Source: Neptunomonas phycophila
GTDB lineage: Bacteria > Pseudomonadota > Gammaproteobacteria > Pseudomonadales > Balneatricaceae
Direction of reading: 5' to 3'
Assembly (NCBI RefSeq): GCF_001922575.1
Contig: NZ_MRCI01000001.1
Span: 186,001 to 250,000, forward strand
Length of the DNA stretch: 64,000 nt
Part shown: piece by piece, positions 1 through 9,128 of the stretch
Numbering within the stretch: the stretch's first letter is position 1
Layout: each line of letters begins with the position of its first letter
Notes under the pieces: model-generated
What the model was told of the DNA's origin: nothing
Database searches by the model: none
What the model saw: only the letters and a program-made list of their open reading frames with translations
Translations under genes and position numbers: made by a program

Positions 1-345
1 CCAGACGCTATTGTAATAGCGACAGGTTCAGAAGTGGGGCTAGCCATGGATTCTGCTCAAGCGTTAGCTGCCGAAGGTATTAAGGTTCGTGTCGTCTCTA
101 TGCCAGAGACAACTCTGTTCGCTTCTCAGGATGCTGAATATCGCGAATCTGTTTTACCCGCCGCCGTTAAAGCGCGAGTAGCGGTTGAAGCGTTGCATGC
201 TGACTACTGGTATAAATTTGTGGGCTTAGATGGCGCTGTGGTAGGTATGACTACCTTTGGTGAGTCGGCTCCAGCCGGTGATCTGTTCAAACATTTTGGC
301 TTTACTGTCGAGAATGTCGTCAACACGGTTAAGTCAGTACTTTAA
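1..345 (+). CDS. tkt: transketolase, C-terminal part (5' end outside window)
   Basis: The frame is open from the first base, so only the last 114 residues are visible. They begin [12 protein letters not shown] and include [18 protein letters not shown] and [11 protein letters not shown], the conserved C-terminal domain of bacterial transketolase. The enzyme moves two-carbon ketol units between pentose and triose phosphates using thiamine diphosphate. The catalytic N-terminal and pyrimidine-binding domains lie upstream of the window. It is followed by epd, pgk and fba on the same strand, a common gammaproteobacterial order. The only alternative would be a paralogous transketolase, and the context argues against that. 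Confidence 0.95.
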   Translation, partial: PDAIVIATGSEVGLAMDSAQALAAEGIKVRVVSMPETTLFASQDAEYRESVLPAAVKARVAVEALHADYWYKFVGLDGAVVGMTTFGESAPAGDLFKHFGFTVENVVNTVKSVL

Positions 346-356
346 CTGTCATAGCA

Positions 357-378
357 TAGGCCGGGTTAACCCGGCCTA
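357..378 (+). terminator. 22-bp perfect palindrome between tkt and epd
   Basis: A perfect inverted repeat (TAGGCCGGGTT / AACCCGGCCTA) begins 12 bases after the tkt stop. The following bases (ATTTGTTAT) are only partly T-rich, so it may be a weak or partial terminator that reduces read-through into epd, or an mRNA-stabilising 3' stem. Confidence 0.55.
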
Positions 379-420
379 ATTTGTTATAAGTTCTTTATTT
401 GTTTTAGGTAATAGGCAGCG

Positions 421-1437
421 ATGAGTTACCGGGTAGCCATTAATGGTTATGGACGTGTTGGTCAGTGTGTGCTGCGGGCTATCTATCAACAAGGTCTAAA
501 TAAGACGTTACAGGTTGTTGCATTAAACGAACTGTCAGATATTGATACGGTCACCTACCTAACGCGCTATGATACCACGCATGGTCGATTTCCATTTCCG
601 GTTGAGCATGACGAAACACATCTGTTAATTGATGAAGATGCGATACTTGTGCTGAATCAGCCAGATGCTTCCTTGCTGCCTTGGAAGGCGCTGGATGTTG
701 ACCTGGTAATCGAGTGTTCGGGTTCTTTCAGTGATCGAGCAACGGCTGAACAGCATTTGCAAGCAGGAGCAAGTAAGTTACTGTTTTCTCAACCTGCCAA
801 GCCTGATGTGGATGCGACGATCGTCTATGGCCTAAACCATCAAGATTTAACGGCGCAGATGCAGATTGTTTCAGCGGCATCCTGTACCACAAACTGTGTT
901 ATTCCGGTCTTACATTTGCTAAATGAAGCCTTTGGTATTACCCAAGGAGTAACGACCACGATTCATTCAGCAATGAATGATCAACCGGTGATTGATAGTT
1001 ATCACCAAACTGATTTGCGCCTGACGCGAAGCGCTATGCAGTCCATTATTCCTGTTGATACCGGTTTGAGCCGCGGTATTGACCGATTATTGCCAGAGCT
1101 GGCCGGACGCTTCGAGTGCTTACATCTGCGTGTGCCTACCATTAATGTCTCTGTCATGGATATGAGTATTAATGTAGCCAAAGGCACTGATGCCGCGGAA
1201 GTGAATAAGCTACTCAAGAACGCCTCCGAACAGCAATTTAGAGGTCTTTTGGGGTATACCGAAGAGCCGCATGCTTCGGTAGACTTTAATCATGATCCTC
1301 GCTCGGCAGTAGTCGATGGCACCCAAACACGGGTGAGTGGCGAAACGCTCATTAAGTTATTGTGCTGGTTTGATAACGAATGGGGTTTTGCTAACAGAAT
1401 GTTGGATGTTGCTGTTGATTGGCTAAAGGCGAAGTAG
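421..1437 (+). CDS. epd: D-erythrose-4-phosphate dehydrogenase
   Basis: 338 residues of the GAPDH family. The Rossmann motif NGYGRVG is at residues 8-14 and the catalytic cysteine at residue 155, in SAASCTTNC. The C-terminal signature SVDFNHDPRSAVVDGTQTRV matches Epd rather than glycolytic GapA. Epd oxidises erythrose 4-phosphate to 4-phosphoerythronate with NAD, the first step of DXP-dependent pyridoxal phosphate synthesis. It lies between tkt, which makes erythrose 4-phosphate, and pgk. The ATG at 421 has only a weak upstream AGGTA element. A residual GAPDH role cannot be excluded from sequence alone. Confidence 0.9.
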   Translation: MSYRVAINGYGRVGQCVLRAIYQQGLNKTLQVVALNELSDIDTVTYLTRYDTTHGRFPFPVEHDETHLLIDEDAILVLNQPDASLLPWKALDVDLVIECSGSFSDRATAEQHLQAGASKLLFSQPAKPDVDATIVYGLNHQDLTAQMQIVSAASCTTNCVIPVLHLLNEAFGITQGVTTTIHSAMNDQPVIDSYHQTDLRLTRSAMQSIIPVDTGLSRGIDRLLPELAGRFECLHLRVPTINVSVMDMSINVAKGTDAAEVNKLLKNASEQQFRGLLGYTEEPHASVDFNHDPRSAVVDGTQTRVSGETLIKLLCWFDNEWGFANRMLDVAVDWLKAK

Positions 1438-1475
1438 TTTTCTTTTAATTTATAAAAATGAAGTAGGACAGCCTC

Positions 1476-2642
1476 ATGAGTGTATTGAAGATGACTGATC
1501 TGGATCTGCGCGGTAAACGCGTACTGATCCGTGAAGACCTCAATGTTCCTGTTAAGGATGGACAGGTCACCTCAGATGCCCGTATTCGCGCATCTCTACC
1601 AACAATCGAATTTGCCTTGAAAGCGGGCGCTAAGGTGATGGTTATGTCTCACCTAGGCCGTCCAACTGAGGGTGAATATGAAGAGCAATACTCATTAGCG
1701 CCTGTTGCTGCGCATATAGAAAAACTGCTTTCTAGATCAGTACCTTTAATTAAAGATTGGTTGGCAGGTGGGTTTGAAGTAGCAGAAGGCGATCTCGTTT
1801 TATTAGAAAACGTTCGTTTCAATACCGGTGAGAAGAAAGACAATGAAGCACTGTCGCAACAAATGGCTGCGCTGTGTGATGTATATGTAATGGACGCCTT
1901 TGGAACGGCCCATCGCGCTCAGGCATCCACGCATGGTGTGGCGCGTTTTGCACCGATTGCTTGCGCAGGTCCGTTGTTGGCCAATGAGCTAGAAGCATTG
2001 GGTAAAGCGTTGGATAAACCTACACCACCTCTGGCGGCAATTGTTGGTGGTTCAAAAGTTTCAACCAAGCTAGAAGTGTTAAATGCACTGTCTGATAAAG
2101 TTGACCAACTGATTGTTGGTGGAGGCATCGCTAACACGTTCTTGGCCGCCGCAGGCAAACCTGTGGGTAAGTCGCTATGCGAACATGATTTAATTCCAGT
2201 AGCGCAAGAGCTGATGAAGCGGGTAAACATTCCGTTGCCAGTTGATGTTGTGGTTGCTACGGAGTTTTCGGAATCAGCAACAGCAACGGTTAAGGCTGTC
2301 GACGACGTAGCTGAAAATGATATGATTTTGGATATAGGTCCGGAATCCGCTGCTAACTTAGCGGCCCTACTAAAGGATGCCGGTACTATTATTTGGAACG
2401 GCCCAGTGGGTGTGTTTGAATTTGATCAATTTGGTGAAGGAACGAAAACCTTAGCCTTAGCTATTGCTGAAAGTGAAGGCTTTTCTATTGCGGGTGGCGG
2501 TGATACGTTAGCCGCTGTGGATAAGTATAACATTGCTGATCAAGTGTCTTATATCTCAACGGGAGGCGGTGCCTTCCTTGAGTTTGTAGAGGGTAAAGTA
2601 TTGCCAGCAGTAGCGATTCTGGAAACCCGTGCCGCGAGCTAA
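1476..2642 (+). CDS. pgk: phosphoglycerate kinase
   Basis: 388 residues, full length for a bacterial Pgk. The N-terminal substrate domain has REDLNVPV and the SHLGRP motif. The central [11 protein letters not shown] and the C-terminal GGGDTLAAV nucleotide loops are intact. It transfers phosphate from 1,3-bisphosphoglycerate to ADP in the cytoplasm. It starts 38 bases after epd with AGGA ahead of the ATG, and fba follows 41 bases after its stop. This suggests one transcript, epd-pgk-fba. Confidence 0.97.
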   Translation: MSVLKMTDLDLRGKRVLIREDLNVPVKDGQVTSDARIRASLPTIEFALKAGAKVMVMSHLGRPTEGEYEEQYSLAPVAAHIEKLLSRSVPLIKDWLAGGFEVAEGDLVLLENVRFNTGEKKDNEALSQQMAALCDVYVMDAFGTAHRAQASTHGVARFAPIACAGPLLANELEALGKALDKPTPPLAAIVGGSKVSTKLEVLNALSDKVDQLIVGGGIANTFLAAAGKPVGKSLCEHDLIPVAQELMKRVNIPLPVDVVVATEFSESATATVKAVDDVAENDMILDIGPESAANLAALLKDAGTIIWNGPVGVFEFDQFGEGTKTLALAIAESEGFSIAGGGDTLAAVDKYNIADQVSYISTGGGAFLEFVEGKVLPAVAILETRAAS

Positions 2643-2683
2643 CAGGCCAGGCTAACAACTTTATTAAAGGAAATAGGTGAAAC

Positions 2684-3748
2684 ATGGCTCTTATCTCAAT
2701 GCGTCAGCTGCTCGATCATGCCGCTGAATTTGGATACGGTATCCCTGCGTTTAACGTTAATAACGTAGAGCAAATGCGCGCTATTATGGAAGCGGCATCT
2801 AAAACTGACTCTCCTGTGATAGTGCAAGCATCAGCCGGTGCGCGCAAATATGCGGGCTCTAATTTTTTGCGCCATATGATCTTGGCCGCAATTGACGAGT
2901 TCCCTCATGTGCCTGTCTGTATGCATCAGGATCACGGTACCTCGCCTTCGATCTGCCAGCGTTCAATCGCTATGGGCTTTTCATCAGTGATGATGGATGG
3001 ATCGTTAATGAGTGACGGCAAAACGCCTTCTAGCTATGAGTACAACGTTGATGTAACTCGTCGTACGGTAGAAATGGCACATGCCTGTGGTGTTTCTGTG
3101 GAAGGTGAACTAGGTTGCTTAGGCTCTTTAGAAACAGGTCAAGCAGGTGAAGAAGACGGAGTAGGTGCTGAAGGCACGCTGTCTCATGATCAGATGCTGA
3201 CTGATCCAGACGAAGCTGCTGACTTCGTGACAAAAACGGGTGTTGATGCATTGGCAATCGCTTGTGGTACTTCACATGGTGCATACAAGTTTACGCGTCC
3301 GCCTACAGGCGATATCTTGGCGATTGATCGTATTAAGGCTATCCATCAGCGTATACCAGAAACTCACCTAGTCATGCATGGCTCGTCCTCTGTGCCGCAA
3401 GAGTGGCTCAAGATCATTAATGAGTTTGGTGGTGAAATTCCTGAGACTTACGGCGTGCCTGTTGAGCAAATCGTTGAAGGTATTAAGTTTGGTGTGCGTA
3501 AGGTAAATATCGATACAGATTTACGTTTAGCATCGACGGGCGCTATTCGTCAATTCCTGGCAGAAAATCCATCCGAATTTGACCCGCGTAAATACCTGAA
3601 GAAAACTATCGAAGCGATGAGTGATATCTGTATTGATCGTTACGAGGCGTTTGGTGCTGCAGGTCACGCGTCTAAGATTAAAGCCATCGCGCTAGAGGAT
3701 ATGGCTGTTAAATATGAGACAGGTGCTTTAGACGTAAAAGTTTTGTAA
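2684..3748 (+). CDS. fba: class II fructose-bisphosphate aldolase (Calvin-cycle subtype)
   Basis: 354 residues. HQDHGTS at residues 81-87 carries the catalytic aspartate and a zinc-ligand histidine. GVSVEGELG and the later HGSSSVP and KVNIDTDLR motifs are typical of the zinc-dependent class II enzyme, in the subtype shared with Calvin-cycle aldolases. It cleaves fructose 1,6-bisphosphate to dihydroxyacetone phosphate and glyceraldehyde 3-phosphate. A good ribosome site (AAAGGAAATAGG) precedes the ATG. It is the last gene of the block and is followed directly by a strong terminator. Confidence 0.96.
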   Translation: MALISMRQLLDHAAEFGYGIPAFNVNNVEQMRAIMEAASKTDSPVIVQASAGARKYAGSNFLRHMILAAIDEFPHVPVCMHQDHGTSPSICQRSIAMGFSSVMMDGSLMSDGKTPSSYEYNVDVTRRTVEMAHACGVSVEGELGCLGSLETGQAGEEDGVGAEGTLSHDQMLTDPDEAADFVTKTGVDALAIACGTSHGAYKFTRPPTGDILAIDRIKAIHQRIPETHLVMHGSSSVPQEWLKIINEFGGEIPETYGVPVEQIVEGIKFGVRKVNIDTDLRLASTGAIRQFLAENPSEFDPRKYLKKTIEAMSDICIDRYEAFGAAGHASKIKAIALEDMAVKYETGALDVKVL

Positions 3749-3775
3749 ACACTTGTTTTAATTGTTAAATATATC

Positions 3776-3798
3776 AAACCACCTTCGGGTGGTTTTTT
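3776..3798 (+). terminator. rho-independent terminator after fba
   Basis: Stem AAACCACC / GGTGGTTT with a TTCG tetraloop, followed by an unbroken run of T. It closes the tkt-epd-pgk-fba block. Confidence 0.9.
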
Positions 3799-3874
3799 AT
3801 GGGTTTGTGGCGGTGTATGAACATCTGGTCTACGCTTTATTATGTAGATTCTCAACCTAAAAAGACTATTGTGT

Positions 3875-4405
3875 ATGTTTATGCGCCCTATGCGAACCCT
3901 TGTGTCCTCTTGCTTGATTTGCTTATTAGTTAGCCTTACTTTTGTGGCTCAGGCCGATATCCAAAGGCCTTCCGAGCGCGTGATATTGAGTATTTCTGGC
4001 TTAATTGAAGAAACAAATATGCTCGGTTCACCCGATCCAGTTGTTGAATTTGATATGGCAATGTTACAAGAACTGCCTTCTCAACATATAACCACCTACA
4101 CTTCTTGGACGAACGGAACGCCGGTTTTTAAAGGGGTGCTTTTAACTGACTTGTTGGACAAAGTAAAAGCTCAGGGACAAAAAATCCGCGTCACTGCTTT
4201 AAATATGTATTCAGCTGATATCGACGTCAAAACGTTGGAGCAGTTTCCTATTATTTTAGCCTACGCGATGGATGGCGAAGCAATGTCTATTAGGGATAAA
4301 GGGCCGTTGTGGGTCATCTATCCAGTGAAAGAGTTTCCTGAGTTGGACCAGCCTAAGCATGTATCGAGTATGGTGTGGCAAGTTAACAGTATAGTGGTCT
4401 TCTAG
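3875..4405 (+). CDS. exported SUOX-fold (oxidoreductase molybdopterin-binding-like) protein
   Basis: 176 residues from the ATG at 3875; an in-frame TTG lies at 3869 and further ATGs at 3881 and 3890. None has a strong ribosome site. The N-terminus is a signal peptide ending near FVAQA-DIQ. The mature part has family motifs: PVFKGVLLTDLLDKV, then ALNMYSADI, then ILAYAMDGEAMSIRDKGPLW. The fold is that of sulfite oxidase-type molybdopterin-binding domains. No cysteine remains after the signal peptide, so the usual cysteine ligand to molybdenum is absent. A ligand-sensing role is therefore more likely than catalysis; this is inference. Only 3 bases separate it from the GGDEF-EAL gene, so the two are probably translationally coupled. 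Confidence 0.75.
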   Translation: MFMRPMRTLVSSCLICLLVSLTFVAQADIQRPSERVILSISGLIEETNMLGSPDPVVEFDMAMLQELPSQHITTYTSWTNGTPVFKGVLLTDLLDKVKAQGQKIRVTALNMYSADIDVKTLEQFPIILAYAMDGEAMSIRDKGPLWVIYPVKEFPELDQPKHVSSMVWQVNSIVVF

Positions 4406-4408
4406 CCC

Positions 4409-6331
4409 ATGCTATCTCGTCCATGGCGCTACACCTTGTTAATCATGATGGTTGTCATCAGCGCGGCAAGCGTATTCGTGAGTTTTCAGCGCCATGCCGA
4501 GGCTACACGTATTTTGTCGGAAGATATAAAAACATCTTCTTGGGCTGCCGCTCAACTAGAAATTGATTATTTACATTTTCAGCATAACTTGGCGATGTAT
4601 TCAGAAAAACTGGTGAGTAAAGAGGATATGTTGCTCACGTTCGATTTGCTGTGGTCGCGAGTCAATATTCTCAGCATAGGTAAAGAAACGCTTCAGTTCA
4701 GACAGCTTGAAGGCAGTCAAAAACTGCTGACTGACTTGAAAGGGCTGCTGCACGACGCCGAACCTACATTAGTGAGTAATGAGCAAGTATCCCCTGAGCA
4801 AGCTCGGCAAATACGTGATGGCTTCGCCCGTTTGTTTCCCAGTATTCGACTGTTGCATGTGCAAAGTTATAACGGCTCTGAGCGTATGGCAGGGATTGAT
4901 AAGGCACATTTATTGGAGTTGGATACCCAATACTTTATGTTAGGCCTATTGGGCAGCGGTGCATTCCTTGTCTTTATGATCTTTCGTGAAAGTTCTAAAA
5001 ATCGGCATCTTGCTATGCACGATGCGTTAACTCGCTTACCCAACCGGGTTTACTTTAAGCGATCTCTTGAAGCCGCAGCCCAGGATGCAGATAAATCCGG
5101 CCTTTCGGTAGCTGTGCATATTGTAGATTTAAACAATTTTAAAGAAATTAACGATGTGTATGGTCATGCTGTGGGCGATGCTTTTTTAATTAAAGTAGCT
5201 GAGCGCTTACAAGGCCTTGCCCAAGGAAAAAACCGGGCTGCGCGTTTAGGTGGGGATGAGTTTGCACTAATACAAGGGGGCATAGAAGGGCGTAATGAGG
5301 CTGAGCAAAGGGCATGGCAGATTTGTGAGGTCATAACAGAACCACTCATGATTCAAGACATCGTGTTTTATCCCCGAGCGAGTGTAGGGGTCAGCCTGTA
5401 CCCTGATGATGATGGAAATATTACGCAAACACAGCTCAATGCCGATGTAGCGATGTATCAAGCCAAGAGTGAGCAAGGGATGAGTTATCGCTTTTTTGAT
5501 GCTCAAATGAACGAGGATTTAAAGCGCCGTAAGCAATTAGCCGATGCGTTAGAGAAGGCAATTAACAACAACCAACTTAACCTGCTCTACCAGCCGATCT
5601 TCAACATGACCTCCGGCAAGATGGTAGGAGTGGAGGCGTTAGTGCGTTGGCATAGTGAAGAATTTGGCACGATTTCACCTGAAGAAATAGTCACCACATC
5701 TGAACAAGCCGGGTTGGCTAATATTTTTAATCACTGGGTGTTAACAACCGCGTGTAAACAGGCCGTTGCTTGGCACGCGATGGAATATTTTGTTGCTGTA
5801 AGTGTCAATATATCGCCATCAATGTACACCGACCATGATTTGGTCTCAATGGTTGAGGAAGTGCTCGAAAGCACTCAATTACAGAGCCAATATCTCATGT
5901 TGGAAGTAACAGAAGATACCACTATGCAGGATATAGAAAGCTCTCCACATATATTACGTGGATTAAGTTCGCTGGGGGTATCACTGGCATTAGACGATTT
6001 CGGAACAGGCTATTCATCGTTAAGCCATTTGAAATCATTACCCGTACAGCGCTTAAAAATTGATAAAAGCTTTATTCAGGACTTATTTGATAGCCCATCT
6101 GACTTGCGCTTTATTACCACCATTTTGCAGTTGGCCGAGAGCTTAGGTTTAAATGTGGTCGCAGAGGGTATAGAGCTTGATAAGCAGCGTATCGCGTTGA
6201 TTAGTCAAGGGTGTGTTTTAGGGCAAGGCTATTTGTTCTCTCGTCCTGTCAGCGCCGATTCGATTACACAGCTGTTAATTCATCAGTCTAGTTGCGTTGA
6301 TAAGTTGCAGGGTGTGGTGTCCAATATGTAG
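4409..6331 (+). CDS. membrane GGDEF-EAL protein (cyclic di-GMP synthesis/breakdown)
   Basis: 640 residues. Membrane segments lie at about 8-26 and 174-192, enclosing a periplasmic region of about 145 residues. A GGDEF domain follows with an intact RLGGDEF at 281-285, then an EAL domain with EALVRW at 409-413. The EAL domain also has VNISPS, EVTED, DDFGTGYSSL and KIDKSF, so catalytic residues of both domains are present. No RxxD inhibitory site sits at the expected distance before GGDEF. It probably sets c-di-GMP levels in response to its periplasmic domain, perhaps through the SUOX-fold protein encoded immediately upstream. Net activity (cyclase or phosphodiesterase) cannot be read from sequence. 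Confidence 0.9.
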   Translation: MLSRPWRYTLLIMMVVISAASVFVSFQRHAEATRILSEDIKTSSWAAAQLEIDYLHFQHNLAMYSEKLVSKEDMLLTFDLLWSRVNILSIGKETLQFRQLEGSQKLLTDLKGLLHDAEPTLVSNEQVSPEQARQIRDGFARLFPSIRLLHVQSYNGSERMAGIDKAHLLELDTQYFMLGLLGSGAFLVFMIFRESSKNRHLAMHDALTRLPNRVYFKRSLEAAAQDADKSGLSVAVHIVDLNNFKEINDVYGHAVGDAFLIKVAERLQGLAQGKNRAARLGGDEFALIQGGIEGRNEAEQRAWQICEVITEPLMIQDIVFYPRASVGVSLYPDDDGNITQTQLNADVAMYQAKSEQGMSYRFFDAQMNEDLKRRKQLADALEKAINNNQLNLLYQPIFNMTSGKMVGVEALVRWHSEEFGTISPEEIVTTSEQAGLANIFNHWVLTTACKQAVAWHAMEYFVAVSVNISPSMYTDHDLVSMVEEVLESTQLQSQYLMLEVTEDTTMQDIESSPHILRGLSSLGVSLALDDFGTGYSSLSHLKSLPVQRLKIDKSFIQDLFDSPSDLRFITTILQLAESLGLNVVAEGIELDKQRIALISQGCVLGQGYLFSRPVSADSITQLLIHQSSCVDKLQGVVSNM

Positions 6332-6432
6332 CTTTTATTCGGTTGAAGACGTTTACTAACGAAAGCTGTTAATAGATGATTCATGCAATAGAGTTACTCT
6401 AAAGCAACAATTTGAATCAATGGGGAATGGTA

Positions 6433-6855
6433 ATGGATCTAGTTAAAATGGCAACGCAACTCTTTTTGAACAAACTCGGTACATCGGCGGGTGGTTTAGA
6501 TCCAGATATGGTTTCTAATGCGTTATCATCTTTGTTAGGTGGCGGGAATGGTGATCTGAACTTGAGCGATTTGATCTCAAAAGTATCTGGCAGTGGTTTA
6601 GGTGCGCTGGCACAGTCTTGGTTGGGCGATGGCCAAAATGACAGCTTTTCGATCAGTGATGTTTTATCCGTTTTAGGTGAATCTAATGTTGCTGAATTCT
6701 CTAACCAAATTGGTGTTCCAGAGCAAGAAACAGCGGGTGCTTTGTCCGATATGATCCCTGAATTAATCGATCAGAACAGCTCTGCAGGTGGTTTGTTGGA
6801 ATCGGTAGGCGGCGTGGGTGGTTTAGCCGGGTTGGCCTCTAGCTTTTTCAAGTAA
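6433..6855 (+). CDS. DUF937 (YidB-like) protein
   Basis: 140 residues from the ATG at 6433, which has GGGGA six bases upstream; an in-frame TTG at 6412 and ATG at 6427 are poorer choices. The protein is rich in Gly, Ser, Leu and Asp (LSSLLGGGNGDLNLSDLISKV; SDVLSVLGESNVAEFS). This matches the DUF937/YidB family, whose molecular function is not established. There is no signal peptide or membrane segment. It stands alone between the c-di-GMP gene and a complex terminator hairpin. Confidence 0.75.
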   Translation: MDLVKMATQLFLNKLGTSAGGLDPDMVSNALSSLLGGGNGDLNLSDLISKVSGSGLGALAQSWLGDGQNDSFSISDVLSVLGESNVAEFSNQIGVPEQETAGALSDMIPELIDQNSSAGGLLESVGGVGGLAGLASSFFK

Positions 6856-6872
6856 GAACACGTAGTTTTATC

Positions 6873-6934
6873 AAGCAGCACATTTTGTGGGCAATTTATT
6901 TGATTGCTCACTATAATGGTGCTGCTTTTGTCGT
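6873..6934 (+). terminator. multi-tier hairpin after the DUF937 gene
   Basis: The outer stem AAGCAGCAC (6873-6881) pairs with GTGCTGCTT (6919-6927). Inside, GTGGGCAAT (6887-6895) pairs with ATTGCTCAC (6903-6911) with one G-T wobble. TTTTGTCGTTTT follows, so it probably terminates the DUF937 transcript. The two-tier form is larger than a normal terminator. Confidence 0.65.
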
Positions 6935-7094
6935 TTTAGGCGGCAAAATATGACCTTTTTTAAGCATGAATCTTGCTTAGAAAAGGTATAGCTATTCAGG
7001 CTGTAAATGGATCACCTATGTCTTCACAAGAGACGGTGAATGTTAACAACCAGTGTGCAACCACAAGTTTCATACTGTATTGAGGTGTACTACC

Positions 7095-7700
7095 ATGTAT
7101 ACGACCCACTGTTGGCTCTCAATTCTTGAGGGCTGTCTACTCGTGGCTTTAGGTATTCATATACTAAACGCGAGCGATTTACTTATCAGCGGCACGGCTG
7201 GTGCTGGTATGATTTTACGCCAACTGACCGATCTTTCGTTCGGTGCTATTTTTTTCCTATTGAATATCCCTTTTTACGTGCTGGCGCTGCGCTATATGGG
7301 TACTGAATTTACAGTTCGGACCTTCTGTAGCATTAGTTTGTTGTCAGTTATGACTGAGCTAATGCAACGCTACTTGCAGCTAACGGTAGATCCGATTTTT
7401 GCAGCGATTTTAGGTGGACTGCTCATAGGCTTCGGACTGATTATTCTATTTAGGCATCATGCTTCGTTAGGTGGGCTCAATATACTAGCGATGTATTTAG
7501 AGCGGCGTTTTGGTATTCACCCAGGAAGAACAACGATTGTAGGAGATATGTTTATAGCTATCGCTGCATTATGGGTGTTTGAGCCACAGCAGGTTGCTGT
7601 TTCCATGGTGGCGTTCGCAGTGATGAGCTCTGTGGTGGGCCGTTATCATAAGCCGCCGCAATGGACGCGTGAGCAAGGGTTGGGATTGGCTAAAGCGTAG
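7095..7700 (+). CDS. YitT-family membrane protein
   Basis: 201 residues from the ATG at 7095, preceded by GAGGTG seven bases upstream; a GTG 42 bases earlier is in frame but less likely. There are about five to six hydrophobic helices. Family motifs are GIHILNASDLLISGTAGAG, NIPFYVLA and HASLGGLNILAMYLERRFG. YitT-family proteins are widespread integral membrane proteins, probably transporters, with no assigned substrate. This is the short form without the C-terminal DUF2179 domain found in Firmicutes members. It is a single-gene unit ended by a bidirectional terminator. Confidence 0.8.
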   Translation: MYTTHCWLSILEGCLLVALGIHILNASDLLISGTAGAGMILRQLTDLSFGAIFFLLNIPFYVLALRYMGTEFTVRTFCSISLLSVMTELMQRYLQLTVDPIFAAILGGLLIGFGLIILFRHHASLGGLNILAMYLERRFGIHPGRTTIVGDMFIAIAALWVFEPQQVAVSMVAFAVMSSVVGRYHKPPQWTREQGLGLAKA

Positions 7701-7730
7701 CTGCCTTGAGCATACGCTTCAGCCAAAATA

Positions 7731-7756
7731 AAAGCAGGCTCAAATGAGCCTGCTTT
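7731..7756. terminator. bidirectional terminator between the YitT gene and csp
   Basis: A perfect 11-bp stem AAAGCAGGCTC / GAGCCTGCTTT with loop AAAT sits between two convergent genes. The A and T ends serve either direction, though the T runs are short. Confidence 0.8.
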
Positions 7757-7778
7757 CGAGGAATCAGAGCAGACTCGC

Positions 7779-7988
7779 TTACAGCGGAGTTACTTCATCA
7801 GCCTGTGGGCCTTTCTGTCCTTGAACTTCAACGAAGGTGACAGCTTGACCTTCAGCCAAAGTACGACGACCCTGACCAATGATTGAACGGAAGTGTACGA
7901 ACAAATCTGAACCGCCTTCGCGCTGGATGAATCCGTAACCTTTTTCGTCGTTGAACCATTTAACGGTTCCGTTTTGTGTTTCTGACAC
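7779..7988 (-). CDS. CspA-family cold-shock protein
   Basis: 69 residues from the GTG at 7988, the normal length for CspA proteins. The RNA-binding motifs KGYGFI (RNP1) and LFVHF (RNP2) are intact after TVKWFNDE. These proteins bind single-stranded RNA and DNA and melt RNA structure. The frame stays open upstream to 8183 with an ATG at 8042, but the residues there do not resemble the family, so they are more likely a 5' leader. The start codon is a weak GTG with only GAG near the ribosome-site position. A leader of roughly 160 nt is predicted from the promoter at 8155-8183. Confidence 0.88.
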   Translation of the reverse strand: MSETQNGTVKWFNDEKGYGFIQREGGSDLFVHFRSIIGQGRRTLAEGQAVTFVEVQGQKGPQADEVTPL

Positions 7989-8154
7989 GGTAACAATACT
8001 CAATGTAAAATTTAAAGATTTAGCCACAGGATGTACATCCATGTAACTCGAGCACTGTGAATGGGGAGCAAGAGAGCGAGATGGAGCAGGTAAGCTTAGA
8101 AAGGTAACCACTTCAAACGCATAAAACTTGATCTCTAAACACAGATCAGTTTCG

Positions 8155-8183
8155 AGTGTATCTCCTTGATCTAGGTAACGCAA
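8155..8183 (-). promoter_or_regulatory. predicted sigma-70 promoter of csp
   Basis: On the minus strand: TTGCGT, 17 bases, TACACT. It would start transcription near 8148, giving a 5' leader of about 160 nt before the GTG. That resembles the long leaders of cold-inducible csp mRNAs. Predicted by eye. Confidence 0.5.
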
Positions 8184-8232
8184 ATAACTTTGGCCGATAA
8201 AATGTAAAAAAGCTGGCTTTTTGAAAAGTAAG

Positions 8233-9081
8233 CTAAAATGCCCTACAAGCCTCTAAAACTGGGCTTATTACTGAATCGAGTTTTAGCGTGGCGATCGAAT
8301 CGGCTCGTGTAATACCTTGGTTTAATAAAGCGATAGGTTTTTTTGCCTCGTGCGCTCGTTTACAAAATCGAAATCCTGAATACACCATTAGGGAAGACCC
8401 TATAACCAGTAAAGCGTCAGACTGAGCTAAGTGATTCAGTGCTGTTTCGACGCGCTCTTTAGGGACATTATCGCCGTAAAAAACGACATCAGGTTTGAGT
8501 AAGCCGCCACACGATGGACAATCGGGTATCACAAAGTCTTCGAAAGGGACGTCCTCTAAGTCAGCATCTCCATCGGGTGCCGCTGTAGCGGTCAGAGCCG
8601 CGAACGAGGGGTTGAGTTCGGCCATCCAGAGATGGGCTTTATCTCGGCTGAGTGTTTTCTGGCATTGCATGCAAATGACACGATCGGAACGGCCATGTAA
8701 ATCAATGACATTCTTTAAGCCTGCTTGTTGGTGCAAACCATCAACGTTTTGCGTCACTAAGCTTTGAACCTGTCCCGCGTTTTCTAATGAGACAAGCCAA
8801 TGGTGTGCTGTATTGGCGATTGCATCCCGCATAATAGGCCAGCCGATTAAGCTTCGTGCCCAAAAGCGTTGGCGGGTATAGATCTTGTTTATAAAGTCGT
8901 GGTGTTGCACCGGAGGTTGACGCTTCCATTGGGAGTGTTTATCTCGATAGTCAGGGATGCCTGAATCTGTCGAAATACCTGCCCCTGTCAAAATAAACAA
9001 GCGGGGATGCTGAGCGATAAAATGATCTAACCGTTCTGCTGTTTCTTGTGGGGTTAAACGGGTCTCTTGTGTAGTAGCCAT
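8233..9081 (-). CDS. Sir2-family NAD-dependent deacylase (class II, SIRT4-like)
   Basis: 282 residues. The NAD-binding [15 protein letters not shown] is at 33-47, TQNVDGLH at 110-117, and the catalytic His at 129 in DLHGR. The zinc cysteines are 137, 140, 188 and 191 (CMQC and CPSC). The long [19 protein letters not shown] insert fits class II sirtuins rather than CobB. It would remove acyl groups or transfer ADP-ribose using NAD in the cytoplasm; its substrate is unknown. It is transcribed divergently from the small gene at 9129, sharing a 47-bp gap. Confidence 0.9.
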   Translation of the reverse strand: MATTQETRLTPQETAERLDHFIAQHPRLFILTGAGISTDSGIPDYRDKHSQWKRQPPVQHHDFINKIYTRQRFWARSLIGWPIMRDAIANTAHHWLVSLENAGQVQSLVTQNVDGLHQQAGLKNVIDLHGRSDRVICMQCQKTLSRDKAHLWMAELNPSFAALTATAAPDGDADLEDVPFEDFVIPDCPSCGGLLKPDVVFYGDNVPKERVETALNHLAQSDALLVIGSSLMVYSGFRFCKRAHEAKKPIALLNQGITRADSIATLKLDSVISPVLEACRAF

Positions 9082-9128
9082 CAGTTGTACCGCTTGCTCG
9101 CATGTTATTATTGGTCAGTAGGGTTGTT

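Noticed and set aside
421..1437. Glycolytic GAPDH (gapA) as the identity of the gene after tkt
   Set aside because: The NHDPRSAVVDGTQTRV signature and the tkt-epd-pgk order favour erythrose-4-phosphate dehydrogenase.
7989..8183. N-terminal extension of the cold-shock protein to 134 residues
   Set aside because: The extra residues have no resemblance to the family, which is about 70 residues, and the region looks like a long leader.
8205..8225. A-rich/T-rich inverted repeat after the sirtuin gene as a terminator
   Set aside because: The stem has a single G-C pair with a usable loop, too weak to call.
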